Positions 16,240 to 24,343 of a stretch of DNA of 64,000 bases are shown piece by piece. The stretch is taken from contig OZ244909.1 in NCBI GenBank assembly GCA_965221725.1, positions 1,612,001 through 1,676,000 on the forward strand, in the 5' to 3' direction. The first letter of the stretch is position 1. The number at the start of each line of letters is the position of its first letter. A model generated the notes under the pieces. That model was not told where the DNA came from, did no database searches, and saw only the letters and a list, made by a program, of their open reading frames with translations. The translations under genes and the position numbers were made by a program. This stretch comes from HK1 sp965221725. GTDB taxonomy: Bacteria; Pseudomonadota; Gammaproteobacteria; HK1.

Positions 16240-16852
16240 TCGTGAGAGGCGCTGGGCGAGCGGCGCCCTCGCGTCGGTGGGGGTGGCGGCGGGGTTGAAC
16301 CGGCTGGGGATACGTCGGGCCACCGGGCTCCTGATCCGCTGGCTCGACCGGCAACGGGGCCGATCCCGAACCATCGATATGGGGCGCGGGCTACGGGGGA
16401 GGTAACGCGCCGTCACGGCTCGGCCGATGTCCCGTCCGACGGCGAGCATGGGCAAAGGCGCCGCGGGCGCGGGGGAGCAGAAAGCACCGGGGATATCGGC
16501 CTCGTACCGATAGCGGTTGCGCGGCGATGCGCGGCCGTCTCGTCAGCGATTTCCTGCTTCGGGTGAGACCGGGACCTACTCGAAACCCGAAAGGTGTCCC
16601 GGTGCGCACCAATGCGGATTCACGATCGCACGAGGCGGGTAGAGTGGCCTCGGAGTCTGCGCCGTAGAAAATTCCGATGGGGATGAACCTGCACAATCGG
16701 TCCCCATGGCGGTCATTTCTTACCGGAATTCCCCACTTTTCAAGCAATACGACCCAACATCCGACTCCAAATCCCCACCGCTATCCTCGCAAAGCGTGCT
16801 GCGGCGCAGACTCCTCGCACATTCACAACCGATCGTCATGCCACGTCCCGAC
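16240..16852. other. Gap upstream of porin 3
   Basis: About 600 bases. The part 16570-16850 keeps traces of the coiled-coil upstream module (GACCTACTCG..., GGGTAGAGTGG near 16640, CATTCACAACCGATCGTCATG near 16820) but is degraded and interrupted. No gene. Confidence 0.45.
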
Positions 16853-16972
16853 ATGCCCGGACTCAGCCAGAAGACCCTCGCCATACTTTTGGTGTCGGCG
16901 TCGCCCTGGCCGCGCTCAACCTCAACGGCATCGTCGGCGTGCCCGGCGAGATCCGGAGCACACGAAAAGTGA
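16853..16972 (+). pseudogene. Decayed coiled-coil family copy J
   Basis: Starts MPGLSQKTLAIL, then loses frame: CATACTTTTGGTGTCGG stands where intact copies have CATCCTCGGTGTGGG, a two-base gain. In the shifted frame the family sequence GVGVALAALNLNGIVGVPGE is still readable. The coiled coil and the cap are missing; the homology ends at the first copy of a 16-bp direct repeat (16965-16980). Confidence 0.65.
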
Positions 16973-17189
16973 GGCACTGCCGGCCGACGGGTACCGTTCG
17001 TGGCGGGTGCGGGGCACCGTCAAGGCGCGCCGCTCGGGATGCTTCCGCCAACTTCGGGGCGGGGCTCGGCCAGCATGAAATGGTCCTGCACGTACCGGAA
17101 GGTGTCTCACCTTGACTCCTGAACTGTCGGGAAAGCTCGCTCACACCGGCCGGAGACACCGGACAGAATTATCAAAAGTGAGGCACTGC
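16965..17189. repeat. 16-bp direct repeat bracketing 193 bases
   Basis: AAAAGTGAGGCACTGC occurs at 16965-16980 and again at 17174-17189. The first copy is where the homology of coiled-coil remnant J stops, so the intervening segment may be an insertion or deletion junction. Confidence 0.5.
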
Positions 17190-17244
17190 ATATCGGAGCG
17201 CACGTTGCTCGCGACGGCGCCATCCGATGTAATCCCGTGCACAA

Positions 17245-17404
17245 CCCGGAAATTTCACCGATTCGCGAAGCGAGGGCGCGCAGGCGTACCCGTAGGTACG
17301 GAGCAAGTTCGCCAAGCGAGCGGCATCAAGCACTCTGGCCACGTTCAACGCAGCGAAAACAGTCGGATCCGTGCCCGCAGCCGTAAATCGGTAGAATTTC
17401 CGCG
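17245..17404 (+). repeat. MITE-like repeat, copy 1
   Basis: 160 bp. Left end CCCGGAAATTTCACCGAT (17245-17262) is inverted at the right end (17387-17404, ATCGGTAGAATTTCCGCG). Internal sequence (TTCGCGAAGCGAGG, GCGCAGGCGTACCCG, AGTCGGATCCG) is shared with copies at 20412 and 57268. It lacks about 40 internal bases found in those. The right end lies 28 bases before djlA and carries TAGAAT, so it could supply or disturb the djlA promoter. Confidence 0.75.
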
Positions 17405-17432
17405 ATAAGCCCCCCACCCGGAAGCGAAGACG

Positions 17433-18293
17433 ATGGCCTGGCTCGGAAAACTCCTTGGTGGCGCCGTCGGCTTCGCGCTCGGCGGGGCCCTTGGTGCGCT
17501 GGTGGGCGTCGCGCTCGGGCACAACATCGACCGCTCTTCCCGAGCGAGGCGCGGGCGCGGCTGGGCGGATTCCGATCGCCTCGGCGCCGGCGACGCCGCG
17601 GACTTCCTCGACGCCCCCGACCACCCGGACGCTCCCGAATCCCTCGGCCCGCGCGAACGAACCCAGACCGCGTTCTTCACCGCCACCTTCGCGGTGATGG
17701 GCCATCTCGCGAAGGCGGACGGCCGCGTCACCCGCGACGAGATCCGACTCGCATCGCGGGTCATGGACGAGATGCGGCTCTCCGCCTCCCACCGCCGGCT
17801 CGCCGAACGGCTCTTTCGTGAAGGACGGTCTCCCGACTTCCCCGTCGGCGAGGTCCTCGACCAGTTCCGCCGCGAATGCCGCTACAGCGCCCACCTCGTC
17901 ACCATGTTCGTCGAGATCCTCCTCCACGCCGCGTATGCCGACGGCGCGCTGCACCCGGAGGAACGGGCGTTGCTGGAGTCCGTCTGCGGGCGGCTGCGCC
18001 TGCCCGCCGGAGAGCTGGAGCGCCTGGAGGCCATGGTGCGAGCGGAGCACCGCGCCCGGAGCGGCAAGCCGGCGGACGCCCTCTCCGCCGCCGACGCCCA
18101 TGCCATCCTCGGCGTGGACGAGAGCTGCTCGGACGCGGAGCTGAAGCGCGCCTACCGCCGGATGATGAACCGGCACCACCCCGACAAGCTGGTGGCCAAG
18201 GGACTGCCCGAGGAAATGATGCGGGTCGCAACCGAGAAGACGCGCGAGATCAGAGCCGCGTACGATCGGCTCAAGGAAGTGCGCGGCGTCTGA
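17433..18293 (+). CDS. djlA: DnaJ-like co-chaperone DjlA
   Basis: Membrane-anchored J-domain protein that stimulates DnaK ATPase. The 286-residue product has an N-terminal glycine-rich membrane helix (LLGGAVGFALGGALGALV, residues 7-24), a TerB-like helical domain (about 70-205, with FFTATFAVMGHLAKADGRV and DGALHPEERALL, typical acidic TerB motifs) and a C-terminal J domain (about 220-286) with the essential HPD tripeptide in RHHPDKLVAKG. Length is close to the E. coli protein (271). ATG at 17433 agrees with the membrane anchor. A GC hairpin (18381-18405) follows downstream. Confidence 0.95.
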   Translation: MAWLGKLLGGAVGFALGGALGALVGVALGHNIDRSSRARRGRGWADSDRLGAGDAADFLDAPDHPDAPESLGPRERTQTAFFTATFAVMGHLAKADGRVTRDEIRLASRVMDEMRLSASHRRLAERLFREGRSPDFPVGEVLDQFRRECRYSAHLVTMFVEILLHAAYADGALHPEERALLESVCGRLRLPAGELERLEAMVRAEHRARSGKPADALSAADAHAILGVDESCSDAELKRAYRRMMNRHHPDKLVAKGLPEEMMRVATEKTREIRAAYDRLKEVRGV

Positions 18294-18556
18294 GACCGCA
18301 AGCGGCAGGGCGGGGGCACTGCGGAGCGGACGTGATTCGGAAGCCGGCCACAGGTCGGTTGGTCGAAAGCAGCGAGGCGGGCCGCGGGAACTGCCTGCCC
18401 GCGGCGCCCGATCCAGGCATGCGCTGGACGGCCGCATTGTGACTCGGTTCGCCGGAGGCGGGCCGGAACCGAGCCTCGATCCGGAAGATTCCCGCCGGGG
18501 CCATAATCGGTAGCCACGGTCAGCGCCCGAAACCGCACCGGCGAGGACACGACACC
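18294..18556. other. Intergenic region before trpD
   Basis: Contains a hairpin GCCGCGGG/CCCGCGGC at 18381-18405 without a T tract. No leader peptide with tandem Trp codons was seen, so no evidence for attenuation of trpDC. Confidence 0.4.
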
Positions 18557-19570
18557 ATGGACATCCAATCGGCGATCCGCGCCGTCACCGAGCGGCGCGA
18601 TCTCGACGGCGCGCAGATGACGGGCGCCATGCAGGCCATCATGACCGGCGAATGCACGCCCGCGCAGGTCGGGGGGTTCCTGGTGGGCCTGCGCATGAAG
18701 GGCGAGACGGTCGGGGAGATCGCGGCCGCGGCGGCGGTGATGCGACGGCTCGCCACCCGGGTGGCGGTGGACCCGGCGCACCTCGTCGACACCTGCGGCA
18801 CCGGCGGGGACGCGAGCGGCACCTTCAACATCTCCACCGCGAGCGCGCTCGTCGCGGCGGGGGCCGGGGTGCGGGTTGCGAAGCACGGCAACCGCTCGGT
18901 CTCCGGCCGGTCCGGGAGCGCCGACGTGCTGGAGGCGGCCGGGGTCCGGCTCGACCTCTCGCCGGAGCGGGTGGCGCGCTGCATCGACGAGGCCGGGGTG
19001 GGGTTCCTGTTTGCGCCCGCCCACCACGGGGCGATGAAGCACGCCATCGGCCCGCGCCGGGAGATGGCGGTGCGCACCATCTTCAACGTGCTCGGACCCC
19101 TCACCAACCCGGCCGGAGCGCTCCGCCAGGTCATCGGGGTTTTCGACTCGGCCCTCGTCGAGCCACTCGCCCGCGTGCTCGGGGAGCTCGGCAGCGAGCA
19201 TGTGATGGTGGTGCACTCCGAGGACGGGCTCGACGAGCTGAGCCTCGGTGCCCCGACCCGCGTGGCGGAGCTTCACGACGGCGCGGTGCGCACCTTCACG
19301 CTCGATGCCCGCGACTTCGGGTTCGCCCGCGCCCCGATCGAGTCCATCGCCGTGGACTCGCCGGCCGCGAGCCTCGCCGTAATCCGCGCCGTGCTGGCCG
19401 GCGAATCAGGGCCGACCGCGGACATCACCGCCCTCAACGCCGCCGCGGCCATCTACGTGAGCGGCATCGCGTCGAGCCTGGAGGACGGAATCGCGCGCGC
19501 GCGGGAGAGCATCGGCTCCGGCCGGGCCGCGGCCGCCCTGGAACGACTGGTGGCGCTCAGCAATGGGTAG
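18557..19570 (+). CDS. trpD: Anthranilate phosphoribosyltransferase
   Basis: Second step of tryptophan synthesis: transfers phosphoribose from PRPP to anthranilate. 337 residues, full length. Family motifs: VDTCGTGGDASGTFNIST (PRPP pyrophosphate loop, about residues 76-93), KHGNRSVSGRSGSADVLEA, FAPAHHGAMKH, FNVLGPLTNPA and VVHSEDGLDEL. Overlaps trpC by 8 bp, so both are probably translated from one mRNA. Unlike in E. coli there is no fused TrpG glutaminase; trpE and trpG are not in the window. Confidence 0.97.
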   Translation: MDIQSAIRAVTERRDLDGAQMTGAMQAIMTGECTPAQVGGFLVGLRMKGETVGEIAAAAAVMRRLATRVAVDPAHLVDTCGTGGDASGTFNISTASALVAAGAGVRVAKHGNRSVSGRSGSADVLEAAGVRLDLSPERVARCIDEAGVGFLFAPAHHGAMKHAIGPRREMAVRTIFNVLGPLTNPAGALRQVIGVFDSALVEPLARVLGELGSEHVMVVHSEDGLDELSLGAPTRVAELHDGAVRTFTLDARDFGFARAPIESIAVDSPAASLAVIRAVLAGESGPTADITALNAAAAIYVSGIASSLEDGIARARESIGSGRAAAALERLVALSNG

Positions 19571-20381
19571 CGACGGCGCGACGGCGCGCCCGGACGTGCT
19601 CCTGCGCATCATTCGCCACAAGGCGCGCGAGGTGGCCGAACGAGCCGAACGCACACCGCTGCGGGTGCTGGCCGAGCAGATCGAGGCGCAGGCTCCGCCC
19701 CGCGGGTTCGCCGCGGCGCTTCAATCCCGCATCGCGGCCGGAGAGCCCGCGGTCATCGCGGAGATCAAGAAGGCATCGCCGAGCAGGGGGGTGCTGCGCG
19801 AAGATTTCGACCCGGCGACGATCGCGCGCGACTACGCGGCGGGCGGCGCGGCGACGCTGTCGGTGCTCACCGACGAGACGTTCTTCCAGGGCGCCGACCG
19901 CCACCTGATCGCGGCGCGGGCATCGAGCCATCTGCCGGTGCTGCGCAAGGACTTCGTGATCGACGCCTGGCAGGTCCACGAAGCGCGCGCGCTCGGCGCG
20001 GACTGCATCCTCCTCATCGTCGCCGCCCTCGGCGACGCGCAGCTCAACGAGCTGGCGGCGCTCGCCACCCATCTCGGCCTGGATGTGCTGGTGGAGGTGC
20101 ACGATGCGGCGGAGCTGGAACGCGCCGCCCACCTGGAGCTCCCGCTGCTCGGCATCAACAACCGCAATCTGCGCACGTTCGAAACCACGCTGGACACCAC
20201 CCTCGCTCTGCTCGACCGCATCCCCGCCGGCCGCACCGTCATCACCGAAAGCGGCATCCACACCCGCACCGACATCGCCCGCATGCGCGCAGCCGGGGTC
20301 CACGGGTTCCTGGTCGGGGAGGCGTTCATGCGCGCCGAGCACCCGGGCGCGAAGCTGCGGGAACTGTTCTTCGATGGGTGA
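19563..20381 (+). CDS. trpC: Indole-3-glycerol phosphate synthase
   Basis: Fourth step of tryptophan synthesis, ring closure of CdRP to indole-3-glycerol phosphate. 272 residues, TIM barrel. Visible motifs: AEIKKASPSRGVL (substrate phosphate loop), LSVLTDETFFQG, LPVLRKDFVIDAWQ (catalytic lysine), GINNRNLRTFETTLD and ESGIHTRTDIARM. Monofunctional: no TrpF domain follows. The start overlaps the end of trpD. Confidence 0.97.
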   Translation: MGSDGATARPDVLLRIIRHKAREVAERAERTPLRVLAEQIEAQAPPRGFAAALQSRIAAGEPAVIAEIKKASPSRGVLREDFDPATIARDYAAGGAATLSVLTDETFFQGADRHLIAARASSHLPVLRKDFVIDAWQVHEARALGADCILLIVAALGDAQLNELAALATHLGLDVLVEVHDAAELERAAHLELPLLGINNRNLRTFETTLDTTLALLDRIPAGRTVITESGIHTRTDIARMRAAGVHGFLVGEAFMRAEHPGAKLRELFFDG

Positions 20382-20411
20382 TGCAGGCGCGCATGAATGC
20401 GGCCGACCCAA

Positions 20412-20587
20412 CCCGGGAAATTTCACCGATCCACGGCTGCAGGCACGGCTCCGACTGCTTTCGCCGCGTTGAACACGGCCAGGGGGCTCGACGTACCGTC
20501 AAGCATGCCTGCGCCCCTGACTCGGGTTCGCCTTGCGAGAACCGCCATTCTCCGCCCCCTCGCTTCGTGAATCGCCGAAATTTCCGG
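20412..20587 (-). repeat. MITE-like repeat, copy 2 (reverse orientation)
   Basis: 176 bp between terminal inverted repeats CCCGGGAAATTTCACCGAT (20412-20430) and ATCGCCGAAATTTCCGG (20571-20587). The reverse complement aligns along its length with the copies at 17245 and 57268. It lies between trpC and the OsmC gene, ending 30 bases before the latter. Confidence 0.75.
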
Positions 20588-20616
20588 TCAAACCGACGAG
20601 CGATGGGAGAAAGATC

Positions 20617-21033
20617 GTGAAAGCAACCGTGAAGTGGCTGGACGGGGTCGCCTTCGTGGGCGAGACCGGCAGCGGCCATGCCATTGTGCTCGACGGCGCC
20701 CCCGCGTCAGGGGGGCGCAACATCGGGCCGCGCCCCATGGAGACCATTCTGGTGGGGCTCGGCGCGTGCAGCGCGTTCGATGTGGTGTCCATCCTGCGCA
20801 AGGCCCGCCAGGCGATCACCGACTGCCGGGTGGAACTGGAAGCGGAGCGGGCGGACGCGGTGCCGGCGGTGTTCACCCGCATCCGCATGGTGTTCGTGCT
20901 GCGCGGGAAGGATCTGCGCGAAAGCGCGGTGCGGCGCGCGGTGGACCTCTCGGCGGAAAAGTACTGCTCGGCGACGGCAATGCTGCGACCGAGCGTGGAG
21001 ATCAGCCACGAGTACCGGATCGAGCCGGATTGA
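20617..21033 (+). CDS. OsmC/Ohr-family protein (YhfA-like)
   Basis: 138 residues. The family's two redox cysteines are present in LGACSAFDVV and EKYCSATAML. Members reduce organic or lipid hydroperoxides; the YhfA-like subgroup is less defined. The start is a GTG at 20617 with GGGAGA six bases upstream, and gives the family-typical VKATVKWLDGVAFVG beginning; a longer frame from 20533 would translate the MITE-like repeat. Closest to the trpDC operon but separated from it by that repeat. Confidence 0.88.
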   Translation: MKATVKWLDGVAFVGETGSGHAIVLDGAPASGGRNIGPRPMETILVGLGACSAFDVVSILRKARQAITDCRVELEAERADAVPAVFTRIRMVFVLRGKDLRESAVRRAVDLSAEKYCSATAMLRPSVEISHEYRIEPD

Positions 21034-21069
21034 AGCCGGTACCGATCGGCTCGTGGCGCCCAACCCGCG

Positions 21070-21393
21070 CTACGGGGACGGTGAACTATCGAAGATGCCG
21101 GCCACGAATACACAAACCACGTAGACAACCACCAGGAACATATACATCAGCGGTCCCCACGCCACCCGCCGGCCGTTCACATCGTCGCTCGGAAGGATGA
21201 CTCTGACCGACTGGACCAACGCCATGCAGCATACGAGCGCAAGCCCGCCGGCCACGAACATCATCGTGGGCAGAAACTCCGTGCTCACCCGAAACTCCGC
21301 CCCGAAGAGTCCGAACCCGAGAACGCCGGTCGCGACGGCCAGCATCGTGACCGCCTGGGTCCGGAAGTGTCGCGTTTCCTCGCGCCCGCTCAT
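21070..21393 (-). CDS. Small integral membrane protein (three predicted helices)
   Basis: 107 residues with hydrophobic segments around 14-32, 42-62 and 80-100 (PLMYMFLVVVYVVCVFVAG). No family recognised. The start codon overlaps the stop of the gene at 21390-21659 by 4 bp (ATGA), so the two form an operon, probably encoding partner membrane proteins. Confidence 0.65.
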   Translation of the reverse strand: MSGREETRHFRTQAVTMLAVATGVLGFGLFGAEFRVSTEFLPTMMFVAGGLALVCCMALVQSVRVILPSDDVNGRRVAWGPLMYMFLVVVYVVCVFVAGIFDSSPSP

Positions 21394-21659
21394 GGCCCTG
21401 GATCGCCTCTGCGGCGCGAGCCGTTTCCGTCCACAGGCTCATCCGGCGGTTCACCCTTTCTGAAAGTCAGTGAGGCCCAGACCGTGAGACCTGTCGTTCC
21501 CCCACCGACGAGCAGCGCCAGCGCGAAGCCGACGGCCGGCGGATAGGCGGTATCCCTCGCGGCGAAGACGAGCAGAACCGTAATCACGATGCCGGCCACC
21601 AGATTGAAGCCGGCGAGCCGGAGACCGCTCCTGTCGACGGAGAGAAGGCGTCTGATCAT
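21390..21659 (-). CDS. Small integral membrane protein (two predicted helices)
   Basis: 89 residues. MIRRLLSVDRSGLRLAGFN start, helices near 17-35 and 43-64 (FALALLVGGGTTGLTVWAS), then a short polar tail. Co-transcribed with the downstream gene through a 4-bp overlap. Not recognised; resembles the many ATP synthase I-like or DUF small two-helix proteins only in topology. Confidence 0.6.
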   Translation of the reverse strand: MIRRLLSVDRSGLRLAGFNLVAGIVITVLLVFAARDTAYPPAVGFALALLVGGGTTGLTVWASLTFRKGEPPDEPVDGNGSRRRGDPGP

Positions 21660-21717
21660 GACGGCGACTGGAAGTCCGGGCTCGATGCGGTCCGCGAAAC
21701 CGGATCGGCTATCACCG

Positions 21718-22038
21718 TCAGTCGTCGACCGGCAGGCGCCGTTCCGGCTTCCCGCCGCACTGCGTCCAGATCATGCGCAGGGTGTCGTTTTGCCGACGGA
21801 GGGTCTCATCTTGCCGACGGAGGGTCTCATCGTGTCTGCGCAGCGTCTCCTTCTGCTCGCGCTGCGTTTCTCTCACCGATTGCAGCATTTCCTTGTGCTC
21901 GCGCAGCATCTCTTCCTGCCTTGCGAGGCGCGGCTCCATCCGCTTCTCCGCTGCCTCGACTGACGCATCGAAGCACTCCTGCAACGCCGCCGCGAGTCCC
22001 TGGATGGCGTGCATACGGCGCCCGTCCGGTTTGCTCAT
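21718..22038 (-). CDS. Soluble heptad-repeat coiled-coil protein
   Basis: 106 residues starting MSKPDGRRMHAIQGLAAALQ, no membrane helix. Residues about 38-90 form a coiled coil with repeated heptads ETLRRHD, ETLRRQD, ETLRRQN, encoded by 21-bp DNA repeats around 21795-21840. I use the ATG at 22038; the frame to 22086 adds a non-helical start. Function unknown. Like the 9-14 kb family it grows by whole heptads, but it lacks the anchor and the cap. Confidence 0.65.
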   Translation of the reverse strand: MSKPDGRRMHAIQGLAAALQECFDASVEAAEKRMEPRLARQEEMLREHKEMLQSVRETQREQKETLRRHDETLRRQDETLRRQNDTLRMIWTQCGGKPERRLPVDD

Positions 22039-22183
22039 GGTCTCGGTCTCCCTGTTTCGGTTCTTCACTGCACATGGTGCCATCATGCCATGACCATACC
22101 GTGCTCACCGCCGACCTGCGCCCATTCTTTCGTAGGCGCAGGGCGCGGTCGATGTCGTCCCGGGTCCGCGCCCGGTGCCGGCG

Positions 22184-23341
22184 TCAGTCCGCCTTGTACG
22201 GGTCCGCCGCGTCGCGCAGGCCGTCGCCGAGGAAGTTGAAGGCGAGCACCGTGATCACCACCGGGACTACCGGGAACATGAGCCAGGGGTAGAGCGCGAC
22301 GGCGTTGATGTTCTGCGCCTCGGTGAGCAGCACGCCCCAGCTCGTCACCGGCGGGCGCAGACCGAGCCCGAGGAAGCTGAGCGCGGTTTCGCCAAGGATC
22401 ATCGCGGGGATCGAGAGCGTGGCCGAGGCGATGATGTGGCTCATGAAGTTGGGCAGGAGGTGACGCGCGATCACCCGCCCCGGACGCGCCCCCATCAGCA
22501 CCGCAGCGGTGGTGAAGTCCTCCTCGCGCAGCGCCAGCAGCTTGGAGCGCACCGCCCGGGCGAGGCCCGTCCAGTCGATCAGACCGAGGATGATGGTGAT
22601 GCCGAAGAACACCCCGATGGGGCTCCAGGTGACCGGCAGCGCGGCCGAGAGCGCCATCCACAGCGGCAGTTCCGGGAACGAGCGGATGATCTCGATGAGC
22701 CGCTGGACCACGCTGTCCACCCAGCCGCCGTAGTAGCCGGCGAGCCCCCCGAGCACGAGCCCGACCAGGAAGCTCACCGCGATCCCGACGAGGCCGATGG
22801 TGAGCGATATGCGCGCCCCGTGCACCATGCGCGAGAGCACGTCGCGCCCGAGCCGGTCGGTGCCGAGCAGGAAGAGCGTGCCCCCGTCCTCGACGCACAC
22901 CAGGTGGAAACTCGCCTCGACCTGCCCCCAGAACCGGTAGGGATCGCCCGAGCACAGGAACCGCAACCGGTAGCGCCGCTCCCGGTCCTCGCGGTACTCC
23001 CGCTTCAGGTTCTCCATGTCGAGCCGGTAGTCGAGGCCGTACACGAACGGCCCGACGAATGCGCCGTCGTGAAAGAGCCGCACCGACTGCGGCGGCGCGT
23101 AGATGAAGTCGCTGTGGCGCGAGTGCAGGTCGTAGGGGGCGATGATCTCGCTCACCAGCACCGAGAGGTACAGCAGCGCGAGCACCGCACCGGAAATCAC
23201 CGCGATGTGGTGGCGGCGGAACCGCCACCACATCATCCGCCACTGCGAGGCGAGGAAGAACCGCTCCTGCTCCGGGGTCAGGGCCTCGATCGAGTGCGGA
23301 TCGAACGGCTCGGGGGAGACGTAGTGCTCGAGCCGGCTCAT
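22184..23341 (-). CDS. Peptide ABC transporter permease (DppC/OppC type)
   Basis: 385 residues, inner membrane. After an N-terminal cytoplasmic part (FFLASQWRMMWWRFRRHHIA) comes the first helix, then a long periplasmic loop (about residues 65-150), typical of the larger OppC-like subgroup. The BPD_transp_1 domain follows with the EAA-like motif AAVLMGARPGRVIARHLLPN, which contacts the ATPase. Start codon overlaps the stop of the other permease by 4 bp (ATGA). Last gene of the transporter operon. Confidence 0.93.
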   Translation of the reverse strand: MSRLEHYVSPEPFDPHSIEALTPEQERFFLASQWRMMWWRFRRHHIAVISGAVLALLYLSVLVSEIIAPYDLHSRHSDFIYAPPQSVRLFHDGAFVGPFVYGLDYRLDMENLKREYREDRERRYRLRFLCSGDPYRFWGQVEASFHLVCVEDGGTLFLLGTDRLGRDVLSRMVHGARISLTIGLVGIAVSFLVGLVLGGLAGYYGGWVDSVVQRLIEIIRSFPELPLWMALSAALPVTWSPIGVFFGITIILGLIDWTGLARAVRSKLLALREEDFTTAAVLMGARPGRVIARHLLPNFMSHIIASATLSIPAMILGETALSFLGLGLRPPVTSWGVLLTEAQNINAVALYPWLMFPVVPVVITVLAFNFLGDGLRDAADPYKAD

Positions 23342-24336
23342 CGTCGCGTCCCTCCGTCCAGCCGGATTCTCGGGTCGAGCGCGGCCAGCGCGAGATCCGA
23401 CAGGAACATCCCCACCACCGTGAGCACCGCGAGGAACATGAGGAAGGAGCCGGCCAGATACATGTCCTGGCTCTGCAACGCCCGCACCAGCATCGGGCCG
23501 GTGGTGGGGAGCGAGAGCACCACCGAGACGATGGCGGCGCCGGAGACCACCTGCGGCAGCAGGTTGCCGATGTCCGCGATGAACGGGTTGAGCGACATGC
23601 GGAGCGGATATTTCACCAGCAAGCGAAACGGCGGCAACCCCTTGGCGCGCCCGGTGACCACGTACTGCTTCTGGAGTTCGTCCAGGAGGTTCGCGCGGAG
23701 CCGGCGGATCATCCCCGCGGTCCCCGCGGTGCCGATGACCACCACCGGGATCCACAGGTGCTCCAGCACGGAGACGAACTTCGGCCAGCTCATGGGCTGA
23801 TCGACGAACTCGGGCTCCATCAGCCCGCCGATGGAGGTGCCGAACACCACGTTCGCGAAGTAGAGCAGCACCAGCGCGAGGAGAAAGTTCGGCGTCGCGA
23901 GCCCCAGGAAGCCGATGAGGGTCAGGCCATGGTCCCCCCAGCTGTACTGGTGGGTGGCGGAGTACACCCCGGTGGGGAACGAGACCACCCAGGTGAAGAT
24001 GATGGTCGAGAACGAAAGCAGGAAGGTCAGGAACAGCCGGTCTCCCACCACCTCGCTCACCGGGAGGTCGTGCTCGAACGAATAGCCGAAGTCCCCCTGG
24101 AGCATCCCCAGCACCCAGGTGGCGTACTGCTCGACGACGGGGCGGTCGAGCCCGTACTGGGCACGCAGGAACTCCACCTTCTCCTGCGACACCTTCTCGC
24201 CGGTCGCCTCCAGCTCGGCGATGTAGGAGGTGAGGTAGTCCCCCTCGGGAAGCTGGATGATGATGAACACCAGGGCGCTGATGATCGCCAGGGTGGGGAT
24301 CATCACGAAGAGGCGCCGGACGGTGTACTGGAGCAT
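23338..24336 (-). CDS. Peptide ABC transporter permease (DppB/OppB type)
   Basis: 332 residues. MLQYTVRRLFVMIPTLAIIS is the classical N-terminal helix of DppB-type permeases; five more helices follow, with the coupling motif QKQYVVTGRAKGLPPFRLLV. An insertion of about 20 residues (EATGEKVSQEKVEF) after the first helix is characteristic of a subgroup. The start at 24336 lies 7 bases after the stop of the binding-protein gene. Confidence 0.93.
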   Translation of the reverse strand: MLQYTVRRLFVMIPTLAIISALVFIIIQLPEGDYLTSYIAELEATGEKVSQEKVEFLRAQYGLDRPVVEQYATWVLGMLQGDFGYSFEHDLPVSEVVGDRLFLTFLLSFSTIIFTWVVSFPTGVYSATHQYSWGDHGLTLIGFLGLATPNFLLALVLLYFANVVFGTSIGGLMEPEFVDQPMSWPKFVSVLEHLWIPVVVIGTAGTAGMIRRLRANLLDELQKQYVVTGRAKGLPPFRLLVKYPLRMSLNPFIADIGNLLPQVVSGAAIVSVVLSLPTTGPMLVRALQSQDMYLAGSFLMFLAVLTVVGMFLSDLALAALDPRIRLDGGTRR

Positions 24337-24343
24337 GGCCCGC

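Noticed and set aside
18381..18405. Trp attenuator before trpD
   Set aside because: A hairpin exists but there is no T tract and no leader peptide with adjacent Trp codons.
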